DNA of 64,000 bases. It comes from Psychroserpens sp034111845 (GTDB lineage Bacteria > Bacteroidota > Bacteroidia > Flavobacteriales > Flavobacteriaceae). A program made the translations under genes and the position numbers. Location: positions 85,248 to 149,247 of the forward strand of contig JAWUWM010000050.1 in the NCBI GenBank assembly GCA_034111845.1, given 5' to 3'. The notes beneath the pieces are model-generated. The model saw nothing but the letters and a program-made list of their open reading frames with translations, was not told where the DNA came from and ran no database searches. Shown here one piece after another: positions 55,253 through 64,000 of the stretch. The first letter of the stretch is position 1; each line of letters begins with the position of its first letter.

Positions 55253-55627
55253 TTAGGCTAACTTCGAGAAATATGCTTTTTTAAGCAAAACAAAATAAAC
55301 GATCAAAGGCACTAATAAGCAAATAATTACCGAAGCTTCAGTATAATTCATTCCAATAGGATTAAACTCTCTTAAAAAGTCAGCAGATACATCAAATAAT
55401 TTATTACAGGATAGCGTAAAATCTTTTATGAATAGAAGCACAATTATCACTAATGCTGTAAAACTTATTTTAAAGTAGTGTTTGTCTTTGATTTTGTCAA
55501 TAAGCAATGTCGAACTCAAAGGAATAAGAATAAACCAAATAATAATATTGATTTCTTTATAACTAAAACCCGTGATTCTTGATAGAAATATTAGGATTTC
55601 GTAGGTGAGTTTGAATATTTCGTTCAT
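55253..55627 (-). CDS. Small membrane protein, unknown function
   Basis: 124 residues with three or four hydrophobic helices (about 28-43, 52-70, 96-117) and a short charged end (KKAYFSKLA). It lies 18 bases downstream of the next gene on the same strand. No family recognised. Confidence 0.65.
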   Translation of the reverse strand: MNEIFKLTYEILIFLSRITGFSYKEINIIIWFILIPLSSTLLIDKIKDKHYFKISFTALVIIVLLFIKDFTLSCNKLFDVSADFLREFNPIGMNYTEASVIICLLVPLIVYFVLLKKAYFSKLA

Positions 55628-55645
55628 TTAATCAATTAAGAAAAT

Positions 55646-56389
55646 CTACTGTAAACTGTCAACTGAAGACTGTATACTAGTCCTGACGCCCTCAATCTCC
55701 AACCCAAAAGCCAATAATTTATGAAACGTGGGCAACTCAGCACCCGTATCTGTCGTAACCCAATCACTCCAAGATGCTTCTAATCCTCCAATAGGTAAAA
55801 TACCAACCCACATTTGATAACTCTTTGGTTTTCCATTAGCATCAAAATGCCATAAGTATGAATCTCCAGGGGTAGAGCCACCATTAGTATAAGATACTAA
55901 TAAGGCCTCTTTATTGTCTTCTGTTTTGACGAGTCTACGCTCTACACCTGGATCAAATACTTTGTAAGGAGCAACCAACCAAAAGGAATCATTATTGAAA
56001 AGATCAACTGCTTTCTGGATGTAATCTTTCTTTTCAACCCCATCGTATTTTATATCAGAAATGTAAACTTGAGACCCATCGTTATTGGCTAGGTCTAAAT
56101 CAACTTTCACATTTTTCCAATACACCTCACAAGTATTTTCTGTTTTAGACCATTTAAAACGATGCCGCTTCTTAAAGGTGAATTCAATATAATCTGTTGC
56201 TTTGTAGGCATCATGATTTAAAGAGTTGAGCATTCTATTGGCTAGTTGGTCTGCAGGGGGTCCTTTTTCTCCAGTGGGTAAGTCTTCATTGTATTTAAAG
56301 TACATAAACCCAAAGAGGAGGAGTGTAGGTAAGGTGAAGAAGATGATCACTCCTCCAATGATTTTTATAATCTTTTTTGGTTTTGGCAC
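55646..56389 (-). CDS. Membrane-anchored beta-rich protein, unknown function
   Basis: 247 residues. One N-terminal transmembrane helix (about 9-29) follows a basic KPKKIIKII. The periplasmic part is beta-rich with YIEFTFKKRHRFKWSK, DSFWLVAPYKVFDPG and GKPKSYQMWVGILPIGGL, reminiscent of lipoprotein-carrier (LolA-like) folds, but I cannot confirm that. It is followed after 18 bases by the small membrane-protein gene. Confidence 0.75.
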   Translation of the reverse strand: MPKPKKIIKIIGGVIIFFTLPTLLLFGFMYFKYNEDLPTGEKGPPADQLANRMLNSLNHDAYKATDYIEFTFKKRHRFKWSKTENTCEVYWKNVKVDLDLANNDGSQVYISDIKYDGVEKKDYIQKAVDLFNNDSFWLVAPYKVFDPGVERRLVKTEDNKEALLVSYTNGGSTPGDSYLWHFDANGKPKSYQMWVGILPIGGLEASWSDWVTTDTGAELPTFHKLLAFGLEIEGVRTSIQSSVDSLQ

Positions 56390-56445
56390 GTTTTAATTTT
56401 TTGGTAAAGTTACTATAAATCTTTAGGTGTTACACTGAGACACTT

Positions 56446-56517
56446 AGAGATTCACAGCGCATAATTGCTTTCTATTTTTTCTCTGTGAATCTCTTTGTTT
56501 TACGTCTGTGAGTCTCT
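56446..56517. repeat. Intergenic inverted and direct repeat
   Basis: AGAGATTCACAG (56446-56457) is inverted to CTGTGAATCTCT (56483-56494) and again to CTGTGAGTCTCT (56506-56517). It lies between the membrane-anchored protein start and the tricorn gene stop. Related text (CTCTGTGAATCTC) is common in intergenic DNA of Bacteroidota and could be a dispersed palindromic element. Confidence 0.65.
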
Positions 56518-56529
56518 ATGGAATAGCTT

Positions 56530-59500
56530 TTAGTTATCCTTTTCATAACCTTCAGGACGCTTAGATCTAATTGGGGCAGCAGGTTCTGGCATTAATTGAA
56601 ACGCTTTAGTCTTCAATTGTTTCATAGCTTCTTCAACAGCGCGTTCTAATTGCGGATCTTGACCTTGGCTCACTAATTTAGGATGTTGAATGACTTCAAT
56701 ATCTGGAGCAACGCCTTCACCTTCAACAGCCCAATTTCCGTCGACATCATAGAAACCGCCACGAGGTGCAACCATACGACCACCATCAATAAAAAGAGGT
56801 GTGTCCCATGTTCCAACAAGTCCACCCCATGTTCTAGTTCCAACTATGGTACCCAATTTAGCTTCCTTAAACATATAGGGTAATAAATCACCACCAGAAC
56901 CAGCACGTTCATTTATGATCATCACTTTTGGTCCCCAAATTCCTGCCATTGGTGTTGTCCAAGGACGATTAGTTTTTGTTTTACTATTAAAATATCCAAA
57001 GAGCTTACGATTCATAATATCAATCATGTAATCTGCTGCAGATCCACCACCATTATTTCGCTCGTCTATAATAGCTCCTTTTTTATCTTGTTGCGAGAAG
57101 TAGTAACGATTGAAGGACGTAAAACCTGGATTTCCAGTATTTGGAATGTAGACATAAGCTAGTTTTCCATTAGACAGTTCATCAACCTTACGACGATTAC
57201 CTTCAACCCAATCTAAATACCTTAAACGACGTTCACTAGAAACGGGTTTGATTAAAACAGTTTGAGCTCCAGTCATTGATGGTTTACTATTCACTGTGAT
57301 GTTAATTTCACGACCAGCAGTTTGCTCTAATAATTGATAGGGGTTCACAGCGGCAGAAAGCGTAGTTCCATTTATAGCTAGTAAGTAATCACCTTCATTA
57401 ATCGTAATTCCAGGTTGAGCCAAAGGCGCAGTAGTTCCTGGATTCCATCGTTCACCATTAAATATTTTTTTAATTTGATATGCACCATTATGTAACACAA
57501 TATCAGCTCCCAATAATCCCACAGGGACGTAATCAATATTAGGTAAATCACCACCACGAACGTAAGAGTGACCAATCGCAACCTCACCACTCATAATATC
57601 AACCACATAATTTAAATCGGTTCTATGTCGCACATGGTCAATCCATGGCGAATACCATGCATATACATCATCCCAAGGCGCACCATGCACATTATCAACA
57701 TATAAAAAGTCACGCATAAAACGCCAACCTTCTTTGAAAATCTGTTTGTATTCTTCTTTAGGATCAATTTTTATTTTAAGATTGGTATCAATTTGGCCTT
57801 TTTTGAAATCAGCTTTTCCTTTGGTAGATAGAATGGCCCATTGTCCTTTTTTGTTAACTAGTGTTGTATTTCTATCTTCGGAAATGAGCATGTCTTGCAC
57901 ACCTTCGTCAAACACAGAAGCCTCGTCTTTTTCAGTATCAAAATCATGGATTTTTATACCATTGTCAGCATCTGAAGCTTCAGTAACAAAGACATGACCT
58001 TTAGGTGCTTTAGCTAAAGCTACATAGTTACCATCTGGAAGATTTAATGCGACAGCGCGATCAAATAAACCATTAGTGTCAATTTTTACAGCGACAGTAG
58101 AATCTCGTTTTACATCATCTTTTGAATCTTCATTTTTAGCACCTTTGTCATCTGTTTTATCTTCAATAGCTTCTTCATCCGTTTTCATATGATTTGGCGC
58201 TTTATCGTCTTTAGATAACACAACAGCATATAAACTTCTAGTCGTTTCAGGATCGTAAGAACTCATATCTAACCACCCTGTTGCCAAGCCGTAATTTGTG
58301 CTAGCCAATGTATATAAATATTTACCAGAAGTATCCCATACTGGACTAATAGCATCTGCTAATGGATCTGTAATGGGAACAATCTTTTTAGAATCAATGT
58401 TGTATGTATAAATGGATTTAAAGCTACTATTATTTTGTTTCGCATACGCAATCCATTTGCTGTCTGGTGACCATTTAGGGTTCATTGAACGATCAGGATG
58501 TGCGTAACTTTCAGTATCTACAATACTAGCTTTTTTCGTGTCTAGATTAATGATCCAGATATTAAAATCGGTATCTGTATAAGCAATATGTTTTCCATCT
58601 GGAGACCAATCTGGCTGAAAGTAAAATGTATTATTTGGTAGTTTAATAGATTGTTGGTTTTGACCATCTTGATCTGCAATCACCATTTGATATTCGCCAT
58701 TTTTATCTGAGAACCATGCAATTTTATCACCTTTAGGCGACCAAATTGGTGTGCGATCTGCAATACCAGACGAATTGGTTAAGTTTCGCCATGTTCCGTT
58801 TTCTTTTGGAACCGTGAAGATATCACCACGATGCTCAAAGATGGCACGTTTTCCACTCGGTGAGATATTAGCGTTTGATAAGTCTCGTCCAGTAACATCT
58901 TCCCAACGTTCTCGAGAAAAGTTGAGATCTGCTTTAACTTCTATGCTTAGCGTTTTTGTCGTCCCATCTTTTGGGTTTAGTGTGTGCAATAATCCGCCTT
59001 GCTCATAAACAATCATATCTGCACTAGAATCCAAGCTTTTAGTATCAAATTTTTTGTGAAATGTCATTTGTTTTTCGGTCTTTGTTTTAGGATTAAAAGA
59101 CCAAATATTGCTCGTGTAATCACGTTCAGATAAATAATAAACAATACCATCGAGCCACACAGGATCTAGATGACGCTCTTTGTCTAATTGTGGTGTGGTT
59201 ACTAGTTCTTTAGTTTTTAAATCTACAATCCAAATGGGCATGGCTTGACCACCACGATAATTTCGCCATTCTGGATCCCAAGAGGTGATTGGTGTATAGG
59301 CAATATGTTTTCCATCAGCAGAAATATCGCCATAAGCAGCGCGAGGAATATCGACAGCCACAGGTAATTCTCCATTTGGTGATACGGTAAAGAATTTATT
59401 GGTTTGGGTTGGTCGTCCTTCTCTGTTGGAACGAAATAGAATATTACCTTCTGGTGTCCACCCTTGAACAATATCTACTGATGAATGATAGGTTAATCGT

Positions 59501-59787
59501 TGTGGTTCTCCACCTTCCGAAGACATAATAAATACATCTACATTACCATCATATTGCGCAGAAAATGCAACCCATTTGCCATCATTTGAAAAATGCGGAC
59601 TAGATTCATAACCATCATCGCTAGTAAGTCTTATTGCTGTTCCACCAGTTGTGGATGATTTCCATAAATCATTGGCGTACACAAAAACGATGTCGTCGTT
59701 GTGAATGGTTGGTTGTCTTAAGAGTTTGGTTTGAGCAGAAATAGAAATAGCGAATAGACTTAGCAGTCCAATGAGAATACGTTTCAT
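56530..59787 (-). CDS. Tricorn-like S41 peptidase with beta-propellers
   Basis: 1085 residues. Signal peptide MKRILIGLLSLFAISISAQ. Residues about 20-530 carry repeated YWTD/WD-type beta-propeller motifs (SPDGKHIAYTDTD, SPDSKWIAYAKQN). A charged linker (EAIEDKTDDKGAKNEDSKDD) precedes a PDZ-like domain and an S41 (tail-specific) peptidase core. The nucleophile region NERAGSGGDLLPYMF lies near residue 960. Tricorn degrades peptides from the proteasome or from other proteases, and bacterial homologues are exported. It lies 79 bases downstream of the GGT gene on the same strand and may be co-expressed with it. Confidence 0.93.
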   Translation of the reverse strand: MKRILIGLLSLFAISISAQTKLLRQPTIHNDDIVFVYANDLWKSSTTGGTAIRLTSDDGYESSPHFSNDGKWVAFSAQYDGNVDVFIMSSEGGEPQRLTYHSSVDIVQGWTPEGNILFRSNREGRPTQTNKFFTVSPNGELPVAVDIPRAAYGDISADGKHIAYTPITSWDPEWRNYRGGQAMPIWIVDLKTKELVTTPQLDKERHLDPVWLDGIVYYLSERDYTSNIWSFNPKTKTEKQMTFHKKFDTKSLDSSADMIVYEQGGLLHTLNPKDGTTKTLSIEVKADLNFSRERWEDVTGRDLSNANISPSGKRAIFEHRGDIFTVPKENGTWRNLTNSSGIADRTPIWSPKGDKIAWFSDKNGEYQMVIADQDGQNQQSIKLPNNTFYFQPDWSPDGKHIAYTDTDFNIWIINLDTKKASIVDTESYAHPDRSMNPKWSPDSKWIAYAKQNNSSFKSIYTYNIDSKKIVPITDPLADAISPVWDTSGKYLYTLASTNYGLATGWLDMSSYDPETTRSLYAVVLSKDDKAPNHMKTDEEAIEDKTDDKGAKNEDSKDDVKRDSTVAVKIDTNGLFDRAVALNLPDGNYVALAKAPKGHVFVTEASDADNGIKIHDFDTEKDEASVFDEGVQDMLISEDRNTTLVNKKGQWAILSTKGKADFKKGQIDTNLKIKIDPKEEYKQIFKEGWRFMRDFLYVDNVHGAPWDDVYAWYSPWIDHVRHRTDLNYVVDIMSGEVAIGHSYVRGGDLPNIDYVPVGLLGADIVLHNGAYQIKKIFNGERWNPGTTAPLAQPGITINEGDYLLAINGTTLSAAVNPYQLLEQTAGREINITVNSKPSMTGAQTVLIKPVSSERRLRYLDWVEGNRRKVDELSNGKLAYVYIPNTGNPGFTSFNRYYFSQQDKKGAIIDERNNGGGSAADYMIDIMNRKLFGYFNSKTKTNRPWTTPMAGIWGPKVMIINERAGSGGDLLPYMFKEAKLGTIVGTRTWGGLVGTWDTPLFIDGGRMVAPRGGFYDVDGNWAVEGEGVAPDIEVIQHPKLVSQGQDPQLERAVEEAMKQLKTKAFQLMPEPAAPIRSKRPEGYEKDN

Positions 59788-59865
59788 AATGTGGTTGGTT
59801 TTGAAAGACGTTGATTATTAGGCTTAAAGGTACTAAAAAGGTAATATAGCGAGAACAATGAGATG

Positions 59866-61584
59866 TTAAAATCCAACCCCAACATCATCACCACGAGAAT
59901 CAGCACCAGCTTCCATTGTACCATCATCTAAAATGAGAATGGCATCAACTTTGCCAATAATAGGATTACGTTTTTTATTGATGGTATATCCTTTAGATTT
60001 GAGTTGCTTTAGTAATGATTGGTCAAATCTGTTGGGTTCAATTCTAATTTCTTCTGGAAGCCATTGGTGATGAAAGCGAGGTGCGTCTACAGCCTCTTGC
60101 ATAGTCATATCAAATTCATGCACATTAAGAATGGTTTGTAAAACCGAAGTGATAATCGTCGAGCCTCCAGGGGTCCCAACAACCATAAATAGTTTACCAT
60201 CTTTTTCAACAATAGTTGGTGTCATGGCACTTAACATTCGTTTTTGTGGTGCTACAGCATTAGCTTTTCCTCCAATAAGACCATAAACATTGGGAACACC
60301 AGGTTTGCTGCTAAAGTCGTCCATTTCATTGTTGAGGAAAAATCCAAGATGTTCTGGATAGAGTTTAGAACCAAACGCCCCATTTAATGTGGTGGTCACT
60401 GCAACGGCGTTTCCAAATTGATCCACGATAGAGTAGTGTGTTGTTTCTTCGTGTTCTTGATATTGAATGCCTTCGGAAATTTCCATGGTGTAATTCGCAA
60501 TCCTTCCATAGGAAATTGAGTCTGAAGGTATAGCAGTATCAAACGAAAAATTAGCCATTCGGTTTTTGAGGTAGTTGCCATCTAGCAAGTCTTCAATTGG
60601 GATATTTACAAAATCTGGATCACCTAAATAATAACTTCGATCTGCATAGGCTTGTTTTTCGGCTTCGACAATAATTTGCATCGCTTCTAATGAATTTGGA
60701 CCATACTGACTCACATCATAAGGTTCAATCATCTTCATGATTTGAGCAAGACATATTCCGCCCGAAGAAGGAGGCGACATAGACGTGATTTTGAGATTAT
60801 CATATTCAAACGTAATAGGTTCTCTCCATTGTGCTTGGTATTGCACTAAATCTTCTGAAGTCATAATACCGCCATGCTGATTTAAAAATGCTACGAGTTG
60901 TGTTGCGGTTTGACCCGTATAAAATTCATCGCGACCATAATCTGAAATACGTTGTAATGTGTTAGCAAGTGCCACATTTTTAAATATCGAATGAGCAACA
61001 ACCGTTTTATTAATTGGTACTTGTTTACCGTTGACAGCAGTAATAATACTATCGTATTTTATAAATCGATTTTGCTGTTTTTCTGTGATTGTAAATCCGT
61101 TCTCAGCTAAAGCGATTACTGGTTTTAAAAGCGTTTCAATTGGGAGTGTTCCTAATTTTTCATGTGCTGCAAAAATACCTGCAACCGTTCCTGGAACTCC
61201 AACAGCGTAAGCGCCAACGGTACTTTTGTTGGGTGTCACATTTCCGAGCGAATCTAAATACATGTTTTTACTCGCAGCCAAAGGTGCTTTTTCACGATAG
61301 TCTAATGCACCAGTTTCTCCAGTATTAAGACGATAGACCATAAAACCGCCACCTCCAAGATTCCCTGCGTACGGATACGTCACTGCTAGTGCCATTTCGG
61401 TAGCAAACATGGCATCAAAAGCGTTACCGCCTTGCTTTAGAATATCACTACCTATTTTTGAGGCTTCTTTTCGCGCCGAAACGACCATAGCCTCTTTAGT
61501 GATAGTGCCACGTTTTGAAATAGGTGCTTTGTTACAAGCGATAAGCGATAAGCTTATAAATAGGAATGTGATTTTAAATTTCAT
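59866..61584 (-). CDS. ggt: Gamma-glutamyltransferase, lipoprotein
   Basis: 572 residues with the lipobox LFISLSLIAC. The GGT precursor pattern is complete: GGNAFDAMFATEMALAV in the large subunit, the autoprocessing Thr in EETTHYSIVD near residue 380, and the small-subunit motif SAMTPTIV with GTPGGSTIITSV. It transfers or hydrolyses gamma-glutamyl groups from glutathione in the periplasm. It overlaps the next gene by 11 bases, so it follows the ACP phosphodiesterase in one transcript. Confidence 0.95.
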   Translation of the reverse strand: MKFKITFLFISLSLIACNKAPISKRGTITKEAMVVSARKEASKIGSDILKQGGNAFDAMFATEMALAVTYPYAGNLGGGGFMVYRLNTGETGALDYREKAPLAASKNMYLDSLGNVTPNKSTVGAYAVGVPGTVAGIFAAHEKLGTLPIETLLKPVIALAENGFTITEKQQNRFIKYDSIITAVNGKQVPINKTVVAHSIFKNVALANTLQRISDYGRDEFYTGQTATQLVAFLNQHGGIMTSEDLVQYQAQWREPITFEYDNLKITSMSPPSSGGICLAQIMKMIEPYDVSQYGPNSLEAMQIIVEAEKQAYADRSYYLGDPDFVNIPIEDLLDGNYLKNRMANFSFDTAIPSDSISYGRIANYTMEISEGIQYQEHEETTHYSIVDQFGNAVAVTTTLNGAFGSKLYPEHLGFFLNNEMDDFSSKPGVPNVYGLIGGKANAVAPQKRMLSAMTPTIVEKDGKLFMVVGTPGGSTIITSVLQTILNVHEFDMTMQEAVDAPRFHHQWLPEEIRIEPNRFDQSLLKQLKSKGYTINKKRNPIIGKVDAILILDDGTMEAGADSRGDDVGVGF

Positions 61585-62182
61585 TTGCTAGTTTAATTTC
61601 AATTTCACTTAAGATGTCTTGGCTAAATGCTCTGAGCTCTTCAAAAAAAGAGGTGAATTCTTCTTCAAACTCGGTATAAAATTCTTTGAGTTCTGCAGTT
61701 GCAGTATGCATTCCAGACTTGTTTTGAGTTCGTCGGTTCATTCCATTTAGTACTTTTTGAATACCTTCAATTTTGGCGTAACTAAGCAGCCAATTATCTG
61801 CAATCATGTGAGGCATCATTTTTTGAATACGTAAAGGAAGCGTTTCAAAATTATCCTCTAATAAATCATAGAAGCGCTCAATATAATCTGGTAAAGGAAT
61901 CTCAGAATATTGTAACCAATTTTTTGCTAGAAAGTGATCGTATAAAATATCGACGATTACGCCACTATAATGACTGTAATTTTCGTGCAAACGTTTGGTG
62001 CTTTTTCTTACCGTTGGATGTGCATCTGTAAAAGTGTCTATTTGGCGATGCAATAAAATACCTTTTTGAATGTCTATTGGGTATTTTTTATAGCGTTTAC
62101 CTCGTATACCATCAGCAATAAAATTACCAATAGTTATAGCATCATTGTTGTTAGAAAGATATATGTGGGCTAGGAAATTCAT
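61574..62182 (-). CDS. ACP phosphodiesterase homologue (AcpH-like)
   Basis: 202 residues, helical. The start MNFLAHIYLS and GNFIADGIRGKRY are the conserved N-terminal block, with HRQIDTFTDAHPTVRKS and HYSGVIVDILYDHFL as the metal-binding HD-like segments (His/Asp ligands). E. coli AcpH removes the 4'-phosphopantetheine from acyl carrier protein. In Bacteroidota this family is common and its role is untested. It precedes the GGT gene with an 11-base overlap and diverges from glmM. Confidence 0.88.
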   Translation of the reverse strand: MNFLAHIYLSNNNDAITIGNFIADGIRGKRYKKYPIDIQKGILLHRQIDTFTDAHPTVRKSTKRLHENYSHYSGVIVDILYDHFLAKNWLQYSEIPLPDYIERFYDLLEDNFETLPLRIQKMMPHMIADNWLLSYAKIEGIQKVLNGMNRRTQNKSGMHTATAELKEFYTEFEEEFTSFFEELRAFSQDILSEIEIKLANEI

Positions 62183-62229
62183 TCGTGTAATTTACAAATT
62201 GTGAATTTAGTATTACAACTTTGAAATAG

Positions 62230-62237
62230 TATATTTG
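62230..62237 (+). promoter_or_regulatory. -7 element upstream of the phosphohexomutase gene
   Basis: TATATTTG, matching TAnnTTTG, 19 bases before the ATG at 62257. The -33 element was not placed. Confidence 0.5.
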
Positions 62238-62256
62238 TTAAAACAAAAAATTAAAG

Positions 62257-63645
62257 ATGACACTTATAAAATCAATATCAGGAATACGAGGCACTATTGG
62301 CGGAAACGTTGGTGACAATTTAACACCAATTGATGCAGTTAAATTTGCGGCTGCTTATGGGACATGGATTAAGCAACAACGTGATAAAGAAAATTACAGA
62401 GTTGTTGTTGGTAGAGATGCTAGAATCTCAGGAGAGATGATCCAGAACTTAGTAATGAATACGCTAGTAGGACTAGGAATTCATGTTATTGATCTTGGAT
62501 TATCAACAACCCCAACTGTTGAAATTGCAGTTCCTATGGAACATGCAGATGGCGGAATTATCTTAACAGCAAGTCATAATCCAAAACAATGGAATGCCCT
62601 TAAGCTTTTAGATGCGAAAGGCGAATTTTTAAATGGTGTAGAGGGTGCTAAAATATTAAAAATAGCAGAATCTAATGACATGACTTTTGCAGAGGTTGAT
62701 GATTTAGGTGAGATTGCAATTAATGATGCCTACATAGATATACATATTGATGAGGTTTTAGACTTGGAACTAGTGAATACTAGCGCCATTGAAAAGGCGA
62801 ATTTTAAAGTTGTTGTTGATGGTGTGAATTCTACAGGTGGAATCGCAATTCCTTTATTGTTAGAACGACTAGGTGTTCATCCTGTGAAATTGTATTGTGA
62901 TCCTACAGGACATTTTCCTCATAATCCAGAACCCCTAAAAGAACATTTAACAGATTTATCTGAAGCTGTTGTTAAAGCAAATGCAGATTTCGGAATTGTT
63001 GTAGATCCAGACGTAGATCGTTTGGCATTTATGGATGAGAATGGAGAGATGTTTGGCGAAGAATACACCCTTGTGGCTTGTGCAGATTATGTGTTAAGTA
63101 AAACACCAGGTAATACGGTTAGTAATATGAGTTCTACACGAGCGCTTCGCGATATCACGGAGAAGCATGGAGGTACTTATGAAGCTAGTGCAGTAGGAGA
63201 GGTGAATGTTGTGAACCTCATGAAGAAAAATAAGGCAGTTATTGGTGGAGAAGGAAATGGAGGAATTATATATCCAGAATCGCATTACGGTAGAGATGCT
63301 CTTGTTGGTGTTGCTCTATTTTTAAGTTTACTCGCCGAAAAACAAATGAAAGTGAGTGCGCTTAGAGCGAGCTATCCATCGTATTTTATGAGTAAAAAGA
63401 AAATACAACTAACTCCAGAGTTGGATGTTGATGGACTTCTAGTTGCGATGACTGCTAAATATTCCGAAGAAAAACTAACAACTATAGACGGTGTGAAAAT
63501 TGATTTTGCTAACTCTTGGGTGCATTTAAGAAAAAGTAATACAGAGCCAATTATTAGAATTTATACCGAAGCACCAAGTCAAGAAGAAGCAGATAATTTA
63601 GCTGATCGTATTATTTCTGAAATTAAAAAAATCGCAAATATTTAG
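62257..63645 (+). CDS. Phosphoglucosamine/phosphomannomutase
   Basis: 462 residues of the alpha-D-phosphohexomutase family. The active-site Ser loop is ILTASHNPKQWNALK near residue 104, the metal-binding loop is VVDPDVDRLAF near 250, the sugar-binding loop is GEGNGGIIYPE, and the phosphate-binding loop is RKSNTEPIIRIY near the end. In Bacteroidota this gene usually supplies glucosamine-1-phosphate for peptidoglycan (GlmM), but phosphomannomutase activity is possible. The next gene starts 104 bases on. Confidence 0.93.
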   Translation: MTLIKSISGIRGTIGGNVGDNLTPIDAVKFAAAYGTWIKQQRDKENYRVVVGRDARISGEMIQNLVMNTLVGLGIHVIDLGLSTTPTVEIAVPMEHADGGIILTASHNPKQWNALKLLDAKGEFLNGVEGAKILKIAESNDMTFAEVDDLGEIAINDAYIDIHIDEVLDLELVNTSAIEKANFKVVVDGVNSTGGIAIPLLLERLGVHPVKLYCDPTGHFPHNPEPLKEHLTDLSEAVVKANADFGIVVDPDVDRLAFMDENGEMFGEEYTLVACADYVLSKTPGNTVSNMSSTRALRDITEKHGGTYEASAVGEVNVVNLMKKNKAVIGGEGNGGIIYPESHYGRDALVGVALFLSLLAEKQMKVSALRASYPSYFMSKKKIQLTPELDVDGLLVAMTAKYSEEKLTTIDGVKIDFANSWVHLRKSNTEPIIRIYTEAPSQEEADNLADRIISEIKKIANI

Positions 63646-63749
63646 TATCTTTATGTCAAATTATAGGTTCATAAAATCGTAGCGATGATATGAATGTTTT
63701 AAGTCGAATTTATCCGTTATTTAATTAAAGATATTTAAAATTGTAAACT

Positions 63750-64000
63750 ATGATTTCTACGGAAGTTTCTCAAGTTAAACCATCAGAGCTAGAATTGTAT
63801 TTCAATCAATTTAGGCAACACATTATCGGCATTGATCAAGAGTTTGCTTCACCCTACGGAAACAAAAAGATAATCTATACAGATTGGACAGCCTCTGGAA
63901 GACTTTATAGACCCATAGAAGAAAAGCTCTCTAATGAGTTTGGACCTTTTGTAGCCAATACGCATACAGAAACAACTGTTTCTGGTACAGCAATGACAAA
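63750..64000 (+). CDS. Aminotransferase class V-type PLP enzyme, N-terminal part only
   Basis: The ATG at 63750 opens a frame that runs past the right edge. It begins MISTEVSQVKPSELELYFNQ and contains YTDWTASGRLYRPIEEKL and NTHTETTVSGTAMT, the N-terminus of class V aminotransferase/cysteine-desulfurase-like enzymes of flavobacteria. The PLP-binding Lys lies outside the window, so the reaction is open. Confidence 0.8.
   Translation, partial: MISTEVSQVKPSELELYFNQFRQHIIGIDQEFASPYGNKKIIYTDWTASGRLYRPIEEKLSNEFGPFVANTHTETTVSGTAMT

Noticed and set aside
57734..59008. Plus-strand ORFs inside the tricorn gene
   Set aside because: They are antisense to propeller repeats.
1..64000. CRISPR arrays, tRNA or rRNA genes
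   Set aside because: No regularly spaced identical repeats, no cloverleaf ending in an acceptor stem, and no rRNA-like conserved text were seen; a tRNAscan/Infernal run could still find a missed small RNA.

Overview
The window reads as chromosomal DNA of a marine-type Flavobacteriaceae bacterium (phylum Bacteroidota). The evidence is low G+C, TAnnTTTG-type -7 promoter elements, two secreted proteins with type IX secretion (T9SS) C-terminal sorting domains, a fused two-domain 2-oxoacid dehydrogenase E1, a tricorn-like S41 peptidase, and lipoproteins with Bacteroidota-style lipoboxes. I see no rRNA, tRNA or CRISPR array.

Layout. 1-27.9 kb is compact housekeeping DNA: PAP2 phosphatase (cut by the left edge), pheT, two TlpA-type thioredoxins, a MiaE-like hydroxylase, a flavin amine oxidase, recG, an M1 aminopeptidase overlapping a patatin-like lipase, an FMN glutamate-synthase-like enzyme, an M20 amidohydrolase, a UvrD/PcrA helicase coupled to a HEPN-domain protein, an esterase lipoprotein, a Sua5/TsaC protein, an OmpA lipoprotein, a GT2 glycosyltransferase, an HsdR_N-type nuclease-fold protein, holA, a GNAT acetyltransferase and a sodium:solute symporter.

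28-43 kb is different. It is gene-poor and full of broken genes: a serine hydrolase with several lesions, a split CAAX protease, an SGNH-hydrolase remnant, an IS110 transposase tail, a frameshifted membrane protein next to a strong hairpin, a tyrosine-recombinase pseudogene whose catalytic Tyr codon is TAG, a secreted-protein pseudogene, a degenerate DoxX gene, and two adjacent polyphosphate kinase 2 genes that are both interrupted. Intact genes here include a T9SS-exported esterase and a large methyltransferase. I read this as an old mobile or plastic segment in decay. Some single-base breaks in A/T homopolymers could instead be sequencing errors.

43-64 kb is conserved core again: fused 2-oxoacid dehydrogenase E1, an M1-like protein that has lost its zinc site and carries a C-terminal barrel-like region, a T9SS endonuclease/phosphatase-family protein, a LOG-family protein, uvrA, several uncharacterised proteins, the tricorn homologue, gamma-glutamyltransferase, an ACP phosphodiesterase homologue, a phosphoglucosamine/phosphomannomutase and the start of a class V aminotransferase-type enzyme.

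The observations most worth pursuing are an over-represented octamer (TTCCGAAG/CTTCGGAA, 18 copies by eye, in all reading frames), the HEPN protein coupled to uvrD, the catalytically dead M1-barrel protein, and the cluster of lesions at 28-43 kb.
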